The notes: generated from the letters alone by a model not told the origin. Counted from the stretch's first letter, positions 27,307 through 36,814 are shown. The stretch is DNA of 64,000 nucleotides from JAJPHF01 sp035293805 (GCA_035293805.1 DATGMD010000037.1:98786-162785); one strand, 5' to 3'. Translations and numbers: made by a program.

Positions 27307-28702
27307 GAGCAGTCTCCTCCGCGGGCACCGCCGCGCCCGCCCCGTCGTCTCGTGCCGCCTGCTCCGGCGCCGCCCGGTACGCCTCGTCCAGCACGTCGGC
27401 GATGTGGCGCACCTGCACGCGCTGCCCCCGCCGCGCCGCCCCGGCCTGGAGCTGCAACAGGCAGCCGGGGTTCGCCGTGACCACGACCGGCGCCCCCGTC
27501 GCCGCCACGTTGTCCAGCTTGCGCGCCTGGAGCTGCGCCGCCGTGTCCGGGTGCGTCAGGTTGTAGACGCCCGCGCTGCCGCAGCAGAGGTCCGACTCCG
27601 CCAGCTCGACCAGCCGCAGGCCCGGCACCTGCCCGAGCAGGGCGCGCGGCTGGCGGCGCACGCGTTGGGCATGGGCCAGGTGACACGGGTCCTGGTAGGT
27701 GACCGTCGCCGCGACGCGGCCGGGCGCCGGCGCCGGGCCGAGCGCCGCCAGGTACTCGGTGAAGTCGCGCACGCGCCCGGCGAAGGCCGCAGCCCGCTCG
27801 GCCCACGCGGGATCGTCCGCGAGCAGGTGGCCGTACTCCTTCAGCATCGCGCCGCAGCCGGCCGCGTTCACCACGACCGCGTCGTGGCCCCCGGCCTCGA
27901 AGGCGGCGACGTTCTGGCGGGCGAGCGCGCGCGCCGCGGCGCGGTCGCCGCCGTGAGCGTGCAGCGCGCCGCAGCAGCCCTGGCCGGCCGGCGCCTCGAC
28001 GCGCACGCCGTTCGCCGCCAGCACGCGCGCCGTGGCCCGGTCCGTCTCCGCGAACGCCGTCGACATGACGCAGCCGGCGAACAGCGCCACGCGCCCGCGC
28101 GCCGGCCCGTGCGGCTCCCACGTCTGTCCCTGCGGCACGAGAAACGCCGCCTCCAGCCGCGGCAGGTACACCTCCGTGTCGGCCAGGCCCAACACCCGCA
28201 GGATGCCGCTCCGCCGCGCGAGCGCCTGGAGCCCGCTGCGCTGGTACAGGCGCAGGAGCGTCAGCAGCCGCCGCAGCCGTCCCACGTCGCCGAGCAGCCA
28301 GAAGCCGAGCCGCTGCGCCAGCCGCGCGCGCCAGCCCCGCCGCGGCGCCTGGGCCGCGAGCGTCGCGCGCACGGCCACGCCCAACTCCTCCATCCGCACG
28401 CCCGCGGGGCAGATCGCCGTGCACGCCTCGCAGAGCAGGCAGCTTTCCTCGTGGCGCACGAAGTCGGGCGTGAGCGGCAGGTAGCCCTCCGTCGCGGCGC
28501 GCGCCATGGCGATCCGCCCGCGCGGCGACTCCTCTTCGAGCAGCGTGAGCTGGTACGTCGGGCACACCGAGAGACACAGCCCGCAGCGAATGCAGCGCAG
28601 CATGTTCTCGTACTCGGCGCCGAGGAGGCTGCCGCCAACCCCGGCATCCTGGGGAGAGCCGGCTTCGCTGCTCACGTCCGCTTCTCCGCGCGATCTGCCC
28701 AT
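27296..28702 (-). CDS. glcF: Fe-S electron-transfer subunit, GlcF-like
   Basis: A 468 aa protein with two 4Fe-4S ferredoxin motifs, CIRCGLCLSVCPTYQ and CLLCEACTAICPAGV, and two CCG domains (GCCGALHAHGG; LCCGSAGVYN). It takes electrons from the GlcD-like flavoprotein, probably at the membrane, and hands them to a quinone. It comes first in the pair and overlaps the next start by 11 bp. The N-terminal about 25 residues (MGRSRGEADVSSEAGS) look extra; GTG or ATG starts closer to MLRCIRC are possible. Confidence 0.92.
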   Translation of the reverse strand: MGRSRGEADVSSEAGSPQDAGVGGSLLGAEYENMLRCIRCGLCLSVCPTYQLTLLEEESPRGRIAMARAATEGYLPLTPDFVRHEESCLLCEACTAICPAGVRMEELGVAVRATLAAQAPRRGWRARLAQRLGFWLLGDVGRLRRLLTLLRLYQRSGLQALARRSGILRVLGLADTEVYLPRLEAAFLVPQGQTWEPHGPARGRVALFAGCVMSTAFAETDRATARVLAANGVRVEAPAGQGCCGALHAHGGDRAAARALARQNVAAFEAGGHDAVVVNAAGCGAMLKEYGHLLADDPAWAERAAAFAGRVRDFTEYLAALGPAPAPGRVAATVTYQDPCHLAHAQRVRRQPRALLGQVPGLRLVELAESDLCCGSAGVYNLTHPDTAAQLQARKLDNVAATGAPVVVTANPGCLLQLQAGAARRGQRVQVRHIADVLDEAYRAAPEQAARDDGAGAAVPAEETAHAR

Positions 28703-28807
28703 AGCCTAACGCAAAGCGCTCAGCGGGCGCCCGCGGGGTCGCGGGACCCGGTCCTATAACGGTACAATGGCCGCGCCAGCAGACACTACATCGCAGGAGG
28801 CGGCGCC

Positions 28808-29311
28808 ATGGACGAGAACGCGAAGAAGACCGTGCTGCGGATGATCCCCTACGGCCTGTACGTGTTAACCGCCGAGGGCAAGAACGGCGAGGTGGCCGCC
28901 GGCACCGTCAACTGGGTGACGCAGGCGTCGTTCCAGCCGCCGCTGGTGGCCGTCGCGGTGAAGACCGACGCCCACGCCCACCCGCTCATCAAGGAGACGG
29001 GGGCCTTCGCGCTGAACGTGCTCGGCAAGGATCAGGGCCCTGTGGCCTTCACCTTCTTCAAGCCAGCGCAGAAGGAGGGCCAAACGATCTCCGGCCAGCC
29101 GTACCACGCGGGTAGCACGGGCGCCCCGGTCCTCGACGCGGCGCCGGCCTACGTCGAGTGCCGCCTGGTCGGCACCGTGGAGAAGGGCGACCACTCGGTG
29201 TTCGTCGGCGAGGTCGTCGACGCCGGGCTCAAGAAGGAGCCCGAGGGCCGGCCCGACGACGCCACGCTCTGGCTCAAGGACCTCGGCGACAAGATCTTCT
29301 ACGGCGGGTAG
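28808..29311 (+). CDS. Flavin reductase family protein (FMN-binding)
   Basis: A 167 aa protein of the flavin-reductase-like fold. It starts MIPYGLYVLTA, then has NWVTQASFQPPLVAVAVK and LNVLGKDQ, the FMN-binding strand and loop of the family. It may supply reduced flavin or act as an FMN-dependent oxidoreductase. AGGAGG lies 8 bp before ATG 28808. A TACAAT box at 28763-28768 may be its -10. It begins a run of rightward genes (aldolase, hydrolase, binding protein). Confidence 0.88.
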   Translation: MDENAKKTVLRMIPYGLYVLTAEGKNGEVAAGTVNWVTQASFQPPLVAVAVKTDAHAHPLIKETGAFALNVLGKDQGPVAFTFFKPAQKEGQTISGQPYHAGSTGAPVLDAAPAYVECRLVGTVEKGDHSVFVGEVVDAGLKKEPEGRPDDATLWLKDLGDKIFYGG

Positions 29312-29317
29312 AACTTC

Positions 29318-29359
29318 ATCTCCGGACGGCAGTGCGCACGCACACTGCCGTCCGGAGAT
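29318..29359. other. Perfect 17 bp hairpin between flavin reductase and aldolase genes
   Basis: ATCTCCGGACGGCAGTG (29318-29334) and CACTGCCGTCCGGAGAT (29343-29359) pair without a mismatch around loop CGCACGCA. It takes up most of the 65 bp between the two genes and ends 17 bp before ATG 29377. With no T-tract it may be a partial terminator or an RNA stabiliser rather than a full stop. Confidence 0.75.
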
Positions 29360-29376
29360 AACGGACAGAGGAAGCA

Positions 29377-30114
29377 ATGACGAACGCCGAAGCCGAGGCC
29401 CGCGAACAGCTCGCGCAGTGCGCCCGCGCGCTGAATCGCCTCGACCTGCTGAACCTGTCAGGCCACGTCAGCCTGCGCATTCCCGACAGCCCGAACATCC
29501 TCATCACGCCGGGCGGCGGGTTGGACAAGGCGCGGCTCACAGGCGCCGACATGGTCACCATCGACCCCGAAGGTAACCGCCTGGCGGGGCCCTACCCGCC
29601 GCCCTGGGAGACGCCGATCCACACGGTCATCCACGCCGCGCGGCCCGAGCTGGCCTCGATCGGCCATATCCATGCCCACTGGTGTACGGTCTGGAGCGTG
29701 GTCGACCGGCCGCTGGAGATCGTCGTGAACTACGCCACACTGCTGGGCGGCCCCGTCCCGGTCTACGAGGACGTGTACTGGATCACGACGCCCGAGCTGG
29801 GCGAGCAGCTCTGCCGCGCGTTGGGGCCAGCGCCGGCCGTGCTGATGCGGAGCCACGGCATCACCGTGGTGGGCGATACGCTGGACGAGATGTTCTATAA
29901 CGCCATGGTCCTCGAGGACAACGCGCGCGTGCTCTGGGAGGCCAGCGCGCTCGGCCAGCCGAAGCCGATCCCGCCCGCGGAGCTACCCGCGATGCAGACG
30001 ATCCAGCGGAACGTGAAGGTGGGCCGGCGCGCGCTCCAGTACTACGCCAACCTGGAAGCGTCCAAGGAGGCGCAGCAGCACGAGCACAACCGCCTGCCGG
30101 GCTCGAAGTGGTAG
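29377..30114 (+). CDS. Class II aldolase/adducin family protein
   Basis: A 245 aa zinc aldolase-fold protein (L-fuculose-phosphate aldolase/RhaD group). Zinc-binding histidines appear as HIHAHW (H97, H99, H101) and RSHGI (H160). The phosphate/substrate loop is LSGHVSLRI and ITPGGG. The acid usually before the first His is within the PVYEDV region. GAGG lies upstream of ATG 29377. With the hydrolase and binding protein downstream it may be part of a small-molecule catabolic operon; the substrate is unknown. Confidence 0.9.
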   Translation: MTNAEAEAREQLAQCARALNRLDLLNLSGHVSLRIPDSPNILITPGGGLDKARLTGADMVTIDPEGNRLAGPYPPPWETPIHTVIHAARPELASIGHIHAHWCTVWSVVDRPLEIVVNYATLLGGPVPVYEDVYWITTPELGEQLCRALGPAPAVLMRSHGITVVGDTLDEMFYNAMVLEDNARVLWEASALGQPKPIPPAELPAMQTIQRNVKVGRRALQYYANLEASKEAQQHEHNRLPGSKW

Positions 30115-30145
30115 GCGCGCCCGCGCGCCGCGAGGGGGGAGAGCC

Positions 30146-30979
30146 ATGCCGACCGTAGCGCTGCCCACGGGCATCGACCTCTATTACGAGTCGCACGGCG
30201 CGGGCGAGCCGCTGGTGCTGCTCCCCTCGACGGCGTTCGCCTCGGACGTCTGGCACCTGGAGCAGGTGGGGCCGCTCAGCGAGCGCCTGAACCTGATCAT
30301 CCTCGACCCGCGCGGCTGCGGCCGCTCCAGCCGCCCCGATCGCGTCTACACCATCGAGCAGATGGCGGCGGACGTGATCGCGCTGCTCGACCACCTGGGC
30401 GTGCCCGCGGCGCACGTGCTCGGCCACTCGATGGGCGGGCGCATCGCGCTGGCCATGGCGCTCGACCATCCCGGCCGCGTGAAGCGCCTCATCTGCGCCG
30501 CCACCGGCTCGGGCGTCGCCACGCGCGCCGGCGAGCAGTGCGTCGTGGGCCTGTCGCACGGCCTGGTGATGAGCCTGCTCGAGCGCGGCTTCGACGGCCA
30601 CCAGCGCCACGAGATCGTGGAGGCCTCGACGTATTTCACCCCGGAGTTCCGCGCGCAGCACCCGGACCGTGTGCAGGCGCTCTACGAGGTCGTCGCCCGC
30701 AGCGCGGCGCGGCCACCGGAGTACCTGCGGCTGGTGGCGGCCCGCCAGGCCTGGGAGGCGACGCACCGCCTGGGCGACGTGGCCGTGCCGACGCTCGTCG
30801 TGGTGGGCAGCGCCGACACGGGCGGCAGCAACCACGTGCAGCAGGCCGAGGCGCTCGCCGCGCGCATCCCGAACGCCGTCTACAAAGTGCTCCCCGACCA
30901 GACGCACGGCTTCTTCTGGGAGCAGCCGGCCGAGACGAACGCCTGGATACTGGACTGGGTGCTGGGGCACGCGGGGTAG
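30146..30979 (+). CDS. Alpha/beta hydrolase (enol-lactonase-like)
   Basis: A 277 aa hydrolase. The oxyanion strand has LVLLPSTAFASDVW, followed by ILDPRGCGRS. The nucleophile elbow is GHSMGG (S95). The acid is probably in VVVGSADTGG and the His in DQTHGFFWEQ. Length and layout match 3-oxoadipate enol-lactonases and related C-C hydrolases. ATG 30146 follows GGGGGGAGAG. It sits 31 bp after the aldolase gene and 10 bp before the binding-protein gene, so the three are likely one transcript. Confidence 0.9.
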   Translation: MPTVALPTGIDLYYESHGAGEPLVLLPSTAFASDVWHLEQVGPLSERLNLIILDPRGCGRSSRPDRVYTIEQMAADVIALLDHLGVPAAHVLGHSMGGRIALAMALDHPGRVKRLICAATGSGVATRAGEQCVVGLSHGLVMSLLERGFDGHQRHEIVEASTYFTPEFRAQHPDRVQALYEVVARSAARPPEYLRLVAARQAWEATHRLGDVAVPTLVVVGSADTGGSNHVQQAEALAARIPNAVYKVLPDQTHGFFWEQPAETNAWILDWVLGHAG

Positions 30980-30989
30980 GAGGATACTG

Positions 30990-32138
30990 ATGAAGGCAGG
31001 CCGGCGCGCGGCGCCGCCACCACTCAGCCGCCGGGCGCTCCTGCGCGCTGCCGCGGTGGCGGCGGCCGGGGCTGCCGCGGCGTGCGCGACCCCGTCGGCC
31101 GCGCCGGCCAAACCGGCGGGGGGCGTGGCGAGCGCCCCCAGCGCGTCCCCGCCCGCCGCGAGCACGGCACCGGCGGCGCCCACCGTGGCGCGCGAGCCCG
31201 ACGTCGTCCACCAGGGCAACGTGGGCACGGCGTTCAGCACGACGATCGCCCGCGAGCGCGGCTACTTCAAGGACGTGAACATCGACCTCCAAGACGAGCC
31301 GTACTCGACCGGCGCCCAGATGACGCCCCTGCTCGCCGCCGGGCAGCTCGACGTCGGCACCACGAGCATGCAGTCCGCGTTCTTCAACGCCGTGAACCGT
31401 GGCATCGCGCAGCGCATGGTGGTCGACAAGGGCCACCAGCAGAAAGGCACCGCCACGAGCGTGCTCGGCGTGCGCGCCGACCTCGTGCCGGCGAGCGGCA
31501 CGCTCCCGCTCGCTGAGATCAAGGGCCGCGCCATCGCGGTGACGACCGATCCCAAGGCGGGCGGCCAGGGCTTCCTGCTCGTCAAGATGCTGGCCACGGT
31601 CGGCCTCACCATGGACGACGTGGATTGGAAGATCATCCCTTACCGCGACATGCCCGACCTCATGGCCAATCGCCAGGTCGACGGCGGCGTGTTCGTCGAG
31701 CCGTTCTTCACGCTGTCGCTGCAGCGCGCGCCGCTAGTCATGTGGCAAAACCTCAGCGACTACTACGACGGCCAGCAGACGGCGGCCTACGTCTTCGGCG
31801 AGCAGTTTCACCAGGGGCGGCCCGACGTGGCCCGCCGCTGGATGATCGCCAACCTGCGCGGCGTGCGCGACTACGTCGACTGGCAGCGGCGCGGCCAGCC
31901 GCCCGACGAGATCGCGCAGATCCTCGCGCAGTCCACGAACCTGGCGGTAGACGTGGTGACGCGAGTGAACTGGGAGCACATGAACCCGGACGGTTACCTG
32001 AACCTGTCGGGCATCGAGGCCGACCAGCAGCAGCTCCTGGAGTGGGGCGCCATCGAGCGGCTCGTCCCGATGGACCAGGTCGTCGACAACCAGTTCGTGG
32101 ACTACGCCCTCGCCCAGCTCGGCAAGTACGCGGGGTAA
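30990..32138 (+). CDS. Substrate-binding lipoprotein with Tat-like signal (NMT1/SsuA-like)
   Basis: A 382 aa protein. The N-terminus SRRALLRAAAVAAAGAAAAC combines a twin-Arg motif with a lipobox-like ending, so folded export by Tat and lipidation are likely. An Ala/Pro linker follows and the binding fold starts near VVHQGNVGTAFSTTIARERG. ATG 30990 was chosen (the frame is open upstream within the hydrolase gene). GTAGGAGG lies just before it. No permease or ATPase follows; the next gene converges. Confidence 0.85.
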   Translation: MKAGRRAAPPPLSRRALLRAAAVAAAGAAAACATPSAAPAKPAGGVASAPSASPPAASTAPAAPTVAREPDVVHQGNVGTAFSTTIARERGYFKDVNIDLQDEPYSTGAQMTPLLAAGQLDVGTTSMQSAFFNAVNRGIAQRMVVDKGHQQKGTATSVLGVRADLVPASGTLPLAEIKGRAIAVTTDPKAGGQGFLLVKMLATVGLTMDDVDWKIIPYRDMPDLMANRQVDGGVFVEPFFTLSLQRAPLVMWQNLSDYYDGQQTAAYVFGEQFHQGRPDVARRWMIANLRGVRDYVDWQRRGQPPDEIAQILAQSTNLAVDVVTRVNWEHMNPDGYLNLSGIEADQQQLLEWGAIERLVPMDQVVDNQFVDYALAQLGKYAG

Positions 32139-32145
32139 CGGCGGC

Positions 32146-33201
32146 TTAGCGGCGCGGCTCGGCGAGGACCGAGCGCAGCAGCGTGAAGTCGACAACCTGC
32201 GACACCGGGATGACCGCGTCAGGCGTCCCCATCTGCTCTTTCGCGCTGTCGATCTCCGGCTGGATCTCGTCATCGGTCGCCAGTCCGTCGGACGTGAAAG
32301 ACTTGACGACGCCGTCGTAGGCGCCGTCGGCCAGCGCCGCGTCGATGCCCGCCCAGCTGACCATCTCGGCGAGCGCGGGCGCGCGGTGACTCCGCATGAA
32401 CTCCATCCCGCGCAGCGTCGCCCGCAACACGCCCCGCACCTCGTCCGGCCGCTCGCGCAGCTTGCGCTCCGTGGTCGTCACGCCACCTGAGGCCGCGCGG
32501 AACAGATCGGCCGCGTCCACCAGCATCTTCATTCCCTGCGCCTCGGCCTGCAGGTTGAGCGGCGGCGGCACGACCGCCGCCTGAATCTGGCCGGCGAGCA
32601 GCGCCGGCAGCGTGCCGTCGATCTGCTGAAACGACCGGGAGACCAGATCGGTCTGGGGATCGAGGCCGTAGTAAGTGAAGATGTCGCGCGCCAGGTGATC
32701 GAGCGTACCGCCGCGCGGCCCCACGCCCACCTCCTGCCCGCGGAGATCGGGCACGCTGGCGATGCCCGGCTGCGCGATCAGGTAGAAGAGCGGCTTGTCG
32801 TTGAGCACCATGATCGCCTTCACCGGCGCGCCAGCCGCCGCCAGCCGCACGGTCGCGCCGAACAGCGTGGAGTAGTCGATCTCGTCGTTCAGCATGGCGG
32901 GCGCAAAGGCGCTGGAGCCAATCTGGATCATCTGGGCATCCAGCCCTTCCTCCCGGAAGAAGCCCTCCGTGATCGCCAGCCGGAACGGCACGAGCTGCGG
33001 ATTCGCGGTCGGGTGGGCGATGCTGATCGCGCGCAGCGCGACGGGCGAGGGCGGCGCGGCCGGCGCGCTCGTCGCCTGGATCGCGCTCCCGCCCACCGCT
33101 GGAGCGCTGCTGGATGGAACGGCAGGGGCGCCCGCCGGCCCGGCGCACGCCACCATCAGGCAGCCGCCGAGCAGCGCGACGATCAGGCGAGCGCCATTCA
33201 T
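32146..33201 (-). CDS. Substrate-binding lipoprotein (NMT1/SsuA-like)
   Basis: A 351 aa protein with a good lipobox (LMVAC, Cys19), a linker rich in Pro/Ser/Ala, and a type II binding fold (HPTANPQLVPFRLAITEGFF, DLRGQEVGVGPRGGT). It converges on the previous binding protein with only 7 bp between stops. A TACAAT box at 33246-33241 on the same strand could be its -10. Ligand unknown, and no transporter partners are nearby. Confidence 0.88.
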   Translation of the reverse strand: MNGARLIVALLGGCLMVACAGPAGAPAVPSSSAPAVGGSAIQATSAPAAPPSPVALRAISIAHPTANPQLVPFRLAITEGFFREEGLDAQMIQIGSSAFAPAMLNDEIDYSTLFGATVRLAAAGAPVKAIMVLNDKPLFYLIAQPGIASVPDLRGQEVGVGPRGGTLDHLARDIFTYYGLDPQTDLVSRSFQQIDGTLPALLAGQIQAAVVPPPLNLQAEAQGMKMLVDAADLFRAASGGVTTTERKLRERPDEVRGVLRATLRGMEFMRSHRAPALAEMVSWAGIDAALADGAYDGVVKSFTSDGLATDDEIQPEIDSAKEQMGTPDAVIPVSQVVDFTLLRSVLAEPRR

Positions 33202-33340
33202 GCCAGCACCGATGCAACCGATTGCGACCGAAGTGCCGCCATTGTAACAGGCGCCCGAGCGCGGAAGCAGTGAGAAGAGCGCCTCGCGCCGCGGGGCACG
33301 CGCCGGCGACAGGTCGCCACCTCGTCGAGCGTCCAGACGC

Positions 33341-33369
33341 TTGACATCTACCCCAATTGCTCTCTAAAT
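33341..33369 (+). promoter_or_regulatory. Promoter for the symporter operon
   Basis: A consensus TTGACA (33341-33346) with CTAAAT (33364-33369) after 17 bp, about 28 bp before the DUF485 gene. The region is locally AT-richer (CCCCAATTGCTCTCTAAATA). Confidence 0.55.
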
Positions 33370-33397
33370 AGGGGGCACGCGCGAGAGCTGACCGAAG

Positions 33398-33928
33398 ATG
33401 GGCGGCACAGTGAAGAGTCCCTTCGGGAGCGAGCGGAGACGGCAGCCCGCACGGGCCGGCGCGCAGGCCGCCGGCGCCGGCGTAGGCGCCCTGGCGCCCC
33501 ACGATGCCGTGCTCGGCCTGGAGCCGCTCGATGTCGGCGGCGGCCTCGAGCCGCTGGACGACTGGCTCGCCGCGGAGCCGCTCGACGAGGCGGCCGTGCT
33601 CGATGCGCTGGAGGCGCTGCTGCCGGCCGACGAGGCACTTCAGGAGATCGCCGAGCAGACGGCTTACGGCGAAGTGCTGATGCAAGACCTCGTGCGCCGC
33701 CAGCTGCGCCTGGGGCTGAGCGTCGCCGCCGTGTTCCTGGTGATCCTGCTCGGGCTGCCGCTGATGAACCTGTTGTTTCCGGCGCTCGTGCAGATGCGGC
33801 TGCTCGGCCTGCCGATGGCCTGGCTCGCGCTGGCCGTGCTCGTCTACCCGTTCGTCTGGGCGCTGGCGCTGTACTTCGTCTCGACCGCCCGCAAGTACGA
33901 GGACGAGTTCACCGCGCTGGTGAAGTGA
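33398..33928 (+). CDS. DUF485-like small membrane protein
   Basis: A 176 aa protein with an acidic soluble N-terminal half (repeated LEPLD segments, LEALLPADEALQEI) and two membrane helices near 103-125 and 135-160 (LSVAAVFLVILLGLPLMNLL; LALAVLVYPFVWALALYF). It ends ARKYEDEF, as DUF485 (YjcH-like) proteins do. These are coded just before ActP-type symporters, as here, and may help assembly or regulation. Typical family members are about 100 aa; the N-terminal extension of about 75 residues is unusual. The start has a weak ribosome site. Confidence 0.75.
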   Translation: MGGTVKSPFGSERRRQPARAGAQAAGAGVGALAPHDAVLGLEPLDVGGGLEPLDDWLAAEPLDEAAVLDALEALLPADEALQEIAEQTAYGEVLMQDLVRRQLRLGLSVAAVFLVILLGLPLMNLLFPALVQMRLLGLPMAWLALAVLVYPFVWALALYFVSTARKYEDEFTALVK

Positions 33929-33980
33929 CGGTGCTCCCGGCGACGGACCGAGTGGGGCCGCTAAGGCAATCAGGAAGTGC

Positions 33981-35603
33981 TTGTCCGGCGTGGAGGCAGT
34001 AGCCACCGTGCAGGTTCACTGGGTCGCGCTGCTCGCGTTCGCCGGCATCGCCGTCGCCACCGTGGCGGTCGGCGTCTACGCCACGCGCGTCGCCCGCACG
34101 ACCCACGACGTCTACATCGCCTCGCGCGCCATCGGCCCCGTGCTGAACGCCTCCGCCATCTCGGGTGAGTACCTGAGCGCCGCCTCGTTCCTGGGCGTGG
34201 CCGGCATGGTGATGGCCTTTGGCTACGACGTGCTCTGGTACCCCGCCGGCTATGCGGCCGGCTACCTGCTGCTCTTGCTGTTCGTGGCCGCGCCGCTCCG
34301 CCGCTTCGGCGCCTACACCATCCCCGACTTCGCCGAGGGCCGCTTCGGCAGCCCCGCCTTTCGGCTCATCGCCGTGGGCTTCGTCCTGGTCATCGGCGTG
34401 TTCTACATGCTGCCCCAGATGAAGGGCGCAGGGCTGGCCGTGCAGGCGGTGGCCGGCCTGCCCTACTGGGTAGGCGTGGTGGTGGTCGGCGGCGTCATTA
34501 GCCTGAACGTGGCGCTCGGCGGCATGAAGGGTATCACCTTCGTGCAGGCGTTCCAGTTCTGGGTCAAGGTGTTCGCCATCGCCGTGCCGGCGTTCGTGCT
34601 GCTGGCGCTGTTCGGCTCCTACGGCACGCACTGGGAGTGGGCGACCAGCAGCCCGCCGCCGGCGCTGCAGGCTGCCATCGAGGCGGGCGCCGCGCCCGGC
34701 CCGGAGTGGGGCCTGCCGTTCGGGCCGTTGGCCGAGCAGCAGGGCTACCCGCTGCTGTTCACCTACTCGCTGATGATCGCCACCATCTGCGGCACCGCCG
34801 GCTTGCCGCACATCCTGGTCCGCTTCTACACCAACCGCGACGGCCACGCCGCCCGCCAGACCACGCTCGTGGTGCTGGCGATGATCGGCTGCTTCTACCT
34901 GTTCCCGCCGCTGCTTGGCCTGGCGGGCCGCGTCCACGCCCCGGACCTCTACCTCAGCGGCCGTACCGACGCCCTGCTGCTCGAGCTACCGGGGCGGCTC
35001 CCCGGCGCGGCCCTCGGCGACGTGCTGCGCGCCGTGACCGCGGCCGGGGCGTTCGCCGCCTTCATGTCCACCACCTCCGGCCTGCTGGTCGCCGTCGCCG
35101 GGGCGCTGGCCCACGACCTCTACGCGCGCACGCTCCATCCGCGCGCCGAGCAGCGCGCGCGCCTCCTGGCCTTCCGCCTCGCGGCGCTGGGCGCGGGCGC
35201 GGTGGCCGTCGCCATCGGGCTCACCGTCGAGCGCTTTCCGATCAACATGCTCGTCGGCTGGGCCTTCGCCATCGCCGCCAGCGCCTTCTTCCCGCTGCTC
35301 GTGCTCGGCATCTGGTGGCGCGGCCTGACCGTCGTCGGCGCCGCGGCCGGCACGCTGGTGGGCGGCGGCCTGGCCTCGGCGGCGATCCTGTACACCATGT
35401 GCGTTGGCGATGGCACGGCGGCCGGCACGCTCGGCAGCACGCTGCTTGCCCAGCCGGCCATCTGGACGATCCCCGTCTCGTTCGGCACGATGGTGCTCGG
35501 CTCGCTGCTCACGCCCACCCGCGTGCCGGCCGACGTGAACCTCAAGATGCTGCGGCTGCACGTGCCCGAGACGCTCGGGCTGCGGACGGAGTATGGAGAA
35601 TAG
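33981..35603 (+). CDS. Sodium:solute symporter, ActP/MctC-like
   Basis: A 540 aa SSS-family transporter with about 13 membrane helices. The motif ISGEYLSAASFLGVAG near 60 and GTAGLPHILVRFYTN near 270 are typical of acetate/monocarboxylate symporters. A TTG start at 33981 has AGGAAG close by; GTG 33990 and 34008 are alternatives. The gene follows the DUF485 gene and overlaps the LytS-type kinase gene by 11 bp, so transport and sensing are encoded together. Acetate, pyruvate or a related carboxylate is the likely substrate. Confidence 0.9.
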   Translation: MSGVEAVATVQVHWVALLAFAGIAVATVAVGVYATRVARTTHDVYIASRAIGPVLNASAISGEYLSAASFLGVAGMVMAFGYDVLWYPAGYAAGYLLLLLFVAAPLRRFGAYTIPDFAEGRFGSPAFRLIAVGFVLVIGVFYMLPQMKGAGLAVQAVAGLPYWVGVVVVGGVISLNVALGGMKGITFVQAFQFWVKVFAIAVPAFVLLALFGSYGTHWEWATSSPPPALQAAIEAGAAPGPEWGLPFGPLAEQQGYPLLFTYSLMIATICGTAGLPHILVRFYTNRDGHAARQTTLVVLAMIGCFYLFPPLLGLAGRVHAPDLYLSGRTDALLLELPGRLPGAALGDVLRAVTAAGAFAAFMSTTSGLLVAVAGALAHDLYARTLHPRAEQRARLLAFRLAALGAGAVAVAIGLTVERFPINMLVGWAFAIAASAFFPLLVLGIWWRGLTVVGAAAGTLVGGGLASAAILYTMCVGDGTAAGTLGSTLLAQPAIWTIPVSFGTMVLGSLLTPTRVPADVNLKMLRLHVPETLGLRTEYGE

Positions 35604-36813
35604 CCCGCAGCTCATCCCGCTGCTGGTCGGGCAGCTCGTGTTCACGGCGGTGGCGGCGGCGCTCGTCGTCCACCTCGTGCTGACGCGCGGGCGCACGGTC
35701 AGCGAGGGCCGCGAGCACGCTATCTTCGAATCGCTGGCGCTCGCCAACCGCACGCTGCCCTATCTGCGCCAGGGCCTCAACCGCGCCACCGCGGCGCGCA
35801 CGGCCGCGGCCATCCACGACGTGCTGCGCCCCGCGGCCGTGGGCATCGTCGGCGGGCAGCAGATCCTGGCCCACGTCGGCGCGGGCGCCGACCACCACCT
35901 TGCGGGCACCGAGCCGGCTACCGCGCTCACCCGCGAGGTGCTGCGCACGGGCCGCCCCATCGTGGCGCGCACCCACGACGCGATCGGCTGCGCGCGGCCC
36001 GGCTGCCCGCTCGTCTCGGCGGTCGCGGCGCCGCTCACGCTGCGCCGCCAGGTAGCCGGCGCGCTCACCATCTACTTCGGCGAGGGCCAGCCGCTGACGG
36101 CAGGGAAGATCAAGATGGTGCGCGCCATGGCCCAGCTCATGAGCCTGCAGATGGAGCTGGCTGAGGTCGATCGCAAGGCCGAACGGCTAGCCAAGGCGGA
36201 ATTGGCCGCCTTGCAGGCGCAGATCTCCCCGCATTTCGTCTACAACACGCTGAACACCATCGCCGCATTCGTGCGCACCGACCCCGAGGCCGCACGCCAG
36301 CTGCTCACCGACTTCGCCACGTTCCTGCGGCGCACCTTCCGCCGGAAGGGCGAGTTCAGCCCCTTCGCGCAGGAGCTAGAGTACGTCCACCAGTACCTCA
36401 GCTTCGAGAAAGCCCGCTTCGCCGAGCGGCTCGACGTGGTGTACCGCGTGGACCCGGAGATCCTCTCCACCGTGGTGCCGGTGCTGGTGCTGCAACCCCT
36501 CGTGGAGAACGCCGTGCGCCACGGCATCAGCAAGAAGGTGGGGGCGGGGCGTGTCGTCATCGCGGCCGAGGACCGCGGCAGCGAGTGCTGGATCTGCGTC
36601 GACGACGACGGCGTGGGGATGGACGGCGAGGCCATGCGCCGGGTGCTGCAAGGCCCCCGCCGCGCCGCCTTCGGCGTGGGGCTGGTCAACGTCAACGAAC
36701 GGCTGCGCAGCGTGTATGGGCCGGAGCACGGCCTGGAGATCGTCAGCCGCCCGGGCGAGGGCACGCGTATCAGCTTCAGCATCCCCAAGTACAAGGCGGG
36801 CGTCGGGATATAG
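35593..36813 (+). CDS. LytS-type sensor histidine kinase
   Basis: A 406 aa kinase. One N-terminal membrane helix (about 10-30), then a GAF-like region (about 40-185) with a Cys pair at ARPGCPLV. The His-kinase domain begins ISPHFVYNTLN (H214), followed by PVLVLQPLVENAVRHG, and the ATPase G box AAFGVGLVN. The usual 5TM LytS sensor is missing, so input comes from the GAF-like part or from the symporter. The stop overlaps nothing and the regulator starts 1 bp later. In known cases LytS/LytTR pairs control pyruvate or related carboxylate uptake. Confidence 0.9.
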   Translation: MENSPQLIPLLVGQLVFTAVAAALVVHLVLTRGRTVSEGREHAIFESLALANRTLPYLRQGLNRATAARTAAAIHDVLRPAAVGIVGGQQILAHVGAGADHHLAGTEPATALTREVLRTGRPIVARTHDAIGCARPGCPLVSAVAAPLTLRRQVAGALTIYFGEGQPLTAGKIKMVRAMAQLMSLQMELAEVDRKAERLAKAELAALQAQISPHFVYNTLNTIAAFVRTDPEAARQLLTDFATFLRRTFRRKGEFSPFAQELEYVHQYLSFEKARFAERLDVVYRVDPEILSTVVPVLVLQPLVENAVRHGISKKVGAGRVVIAAEDRGSECWICVDDDGVGMDGEAMRRVLQGPRRAAFGVGLVNVNERLRSVYGPEHGLEIVSRPGEGTRISFSIPKYKAGVGI

Positions 36814-36814
36814 T

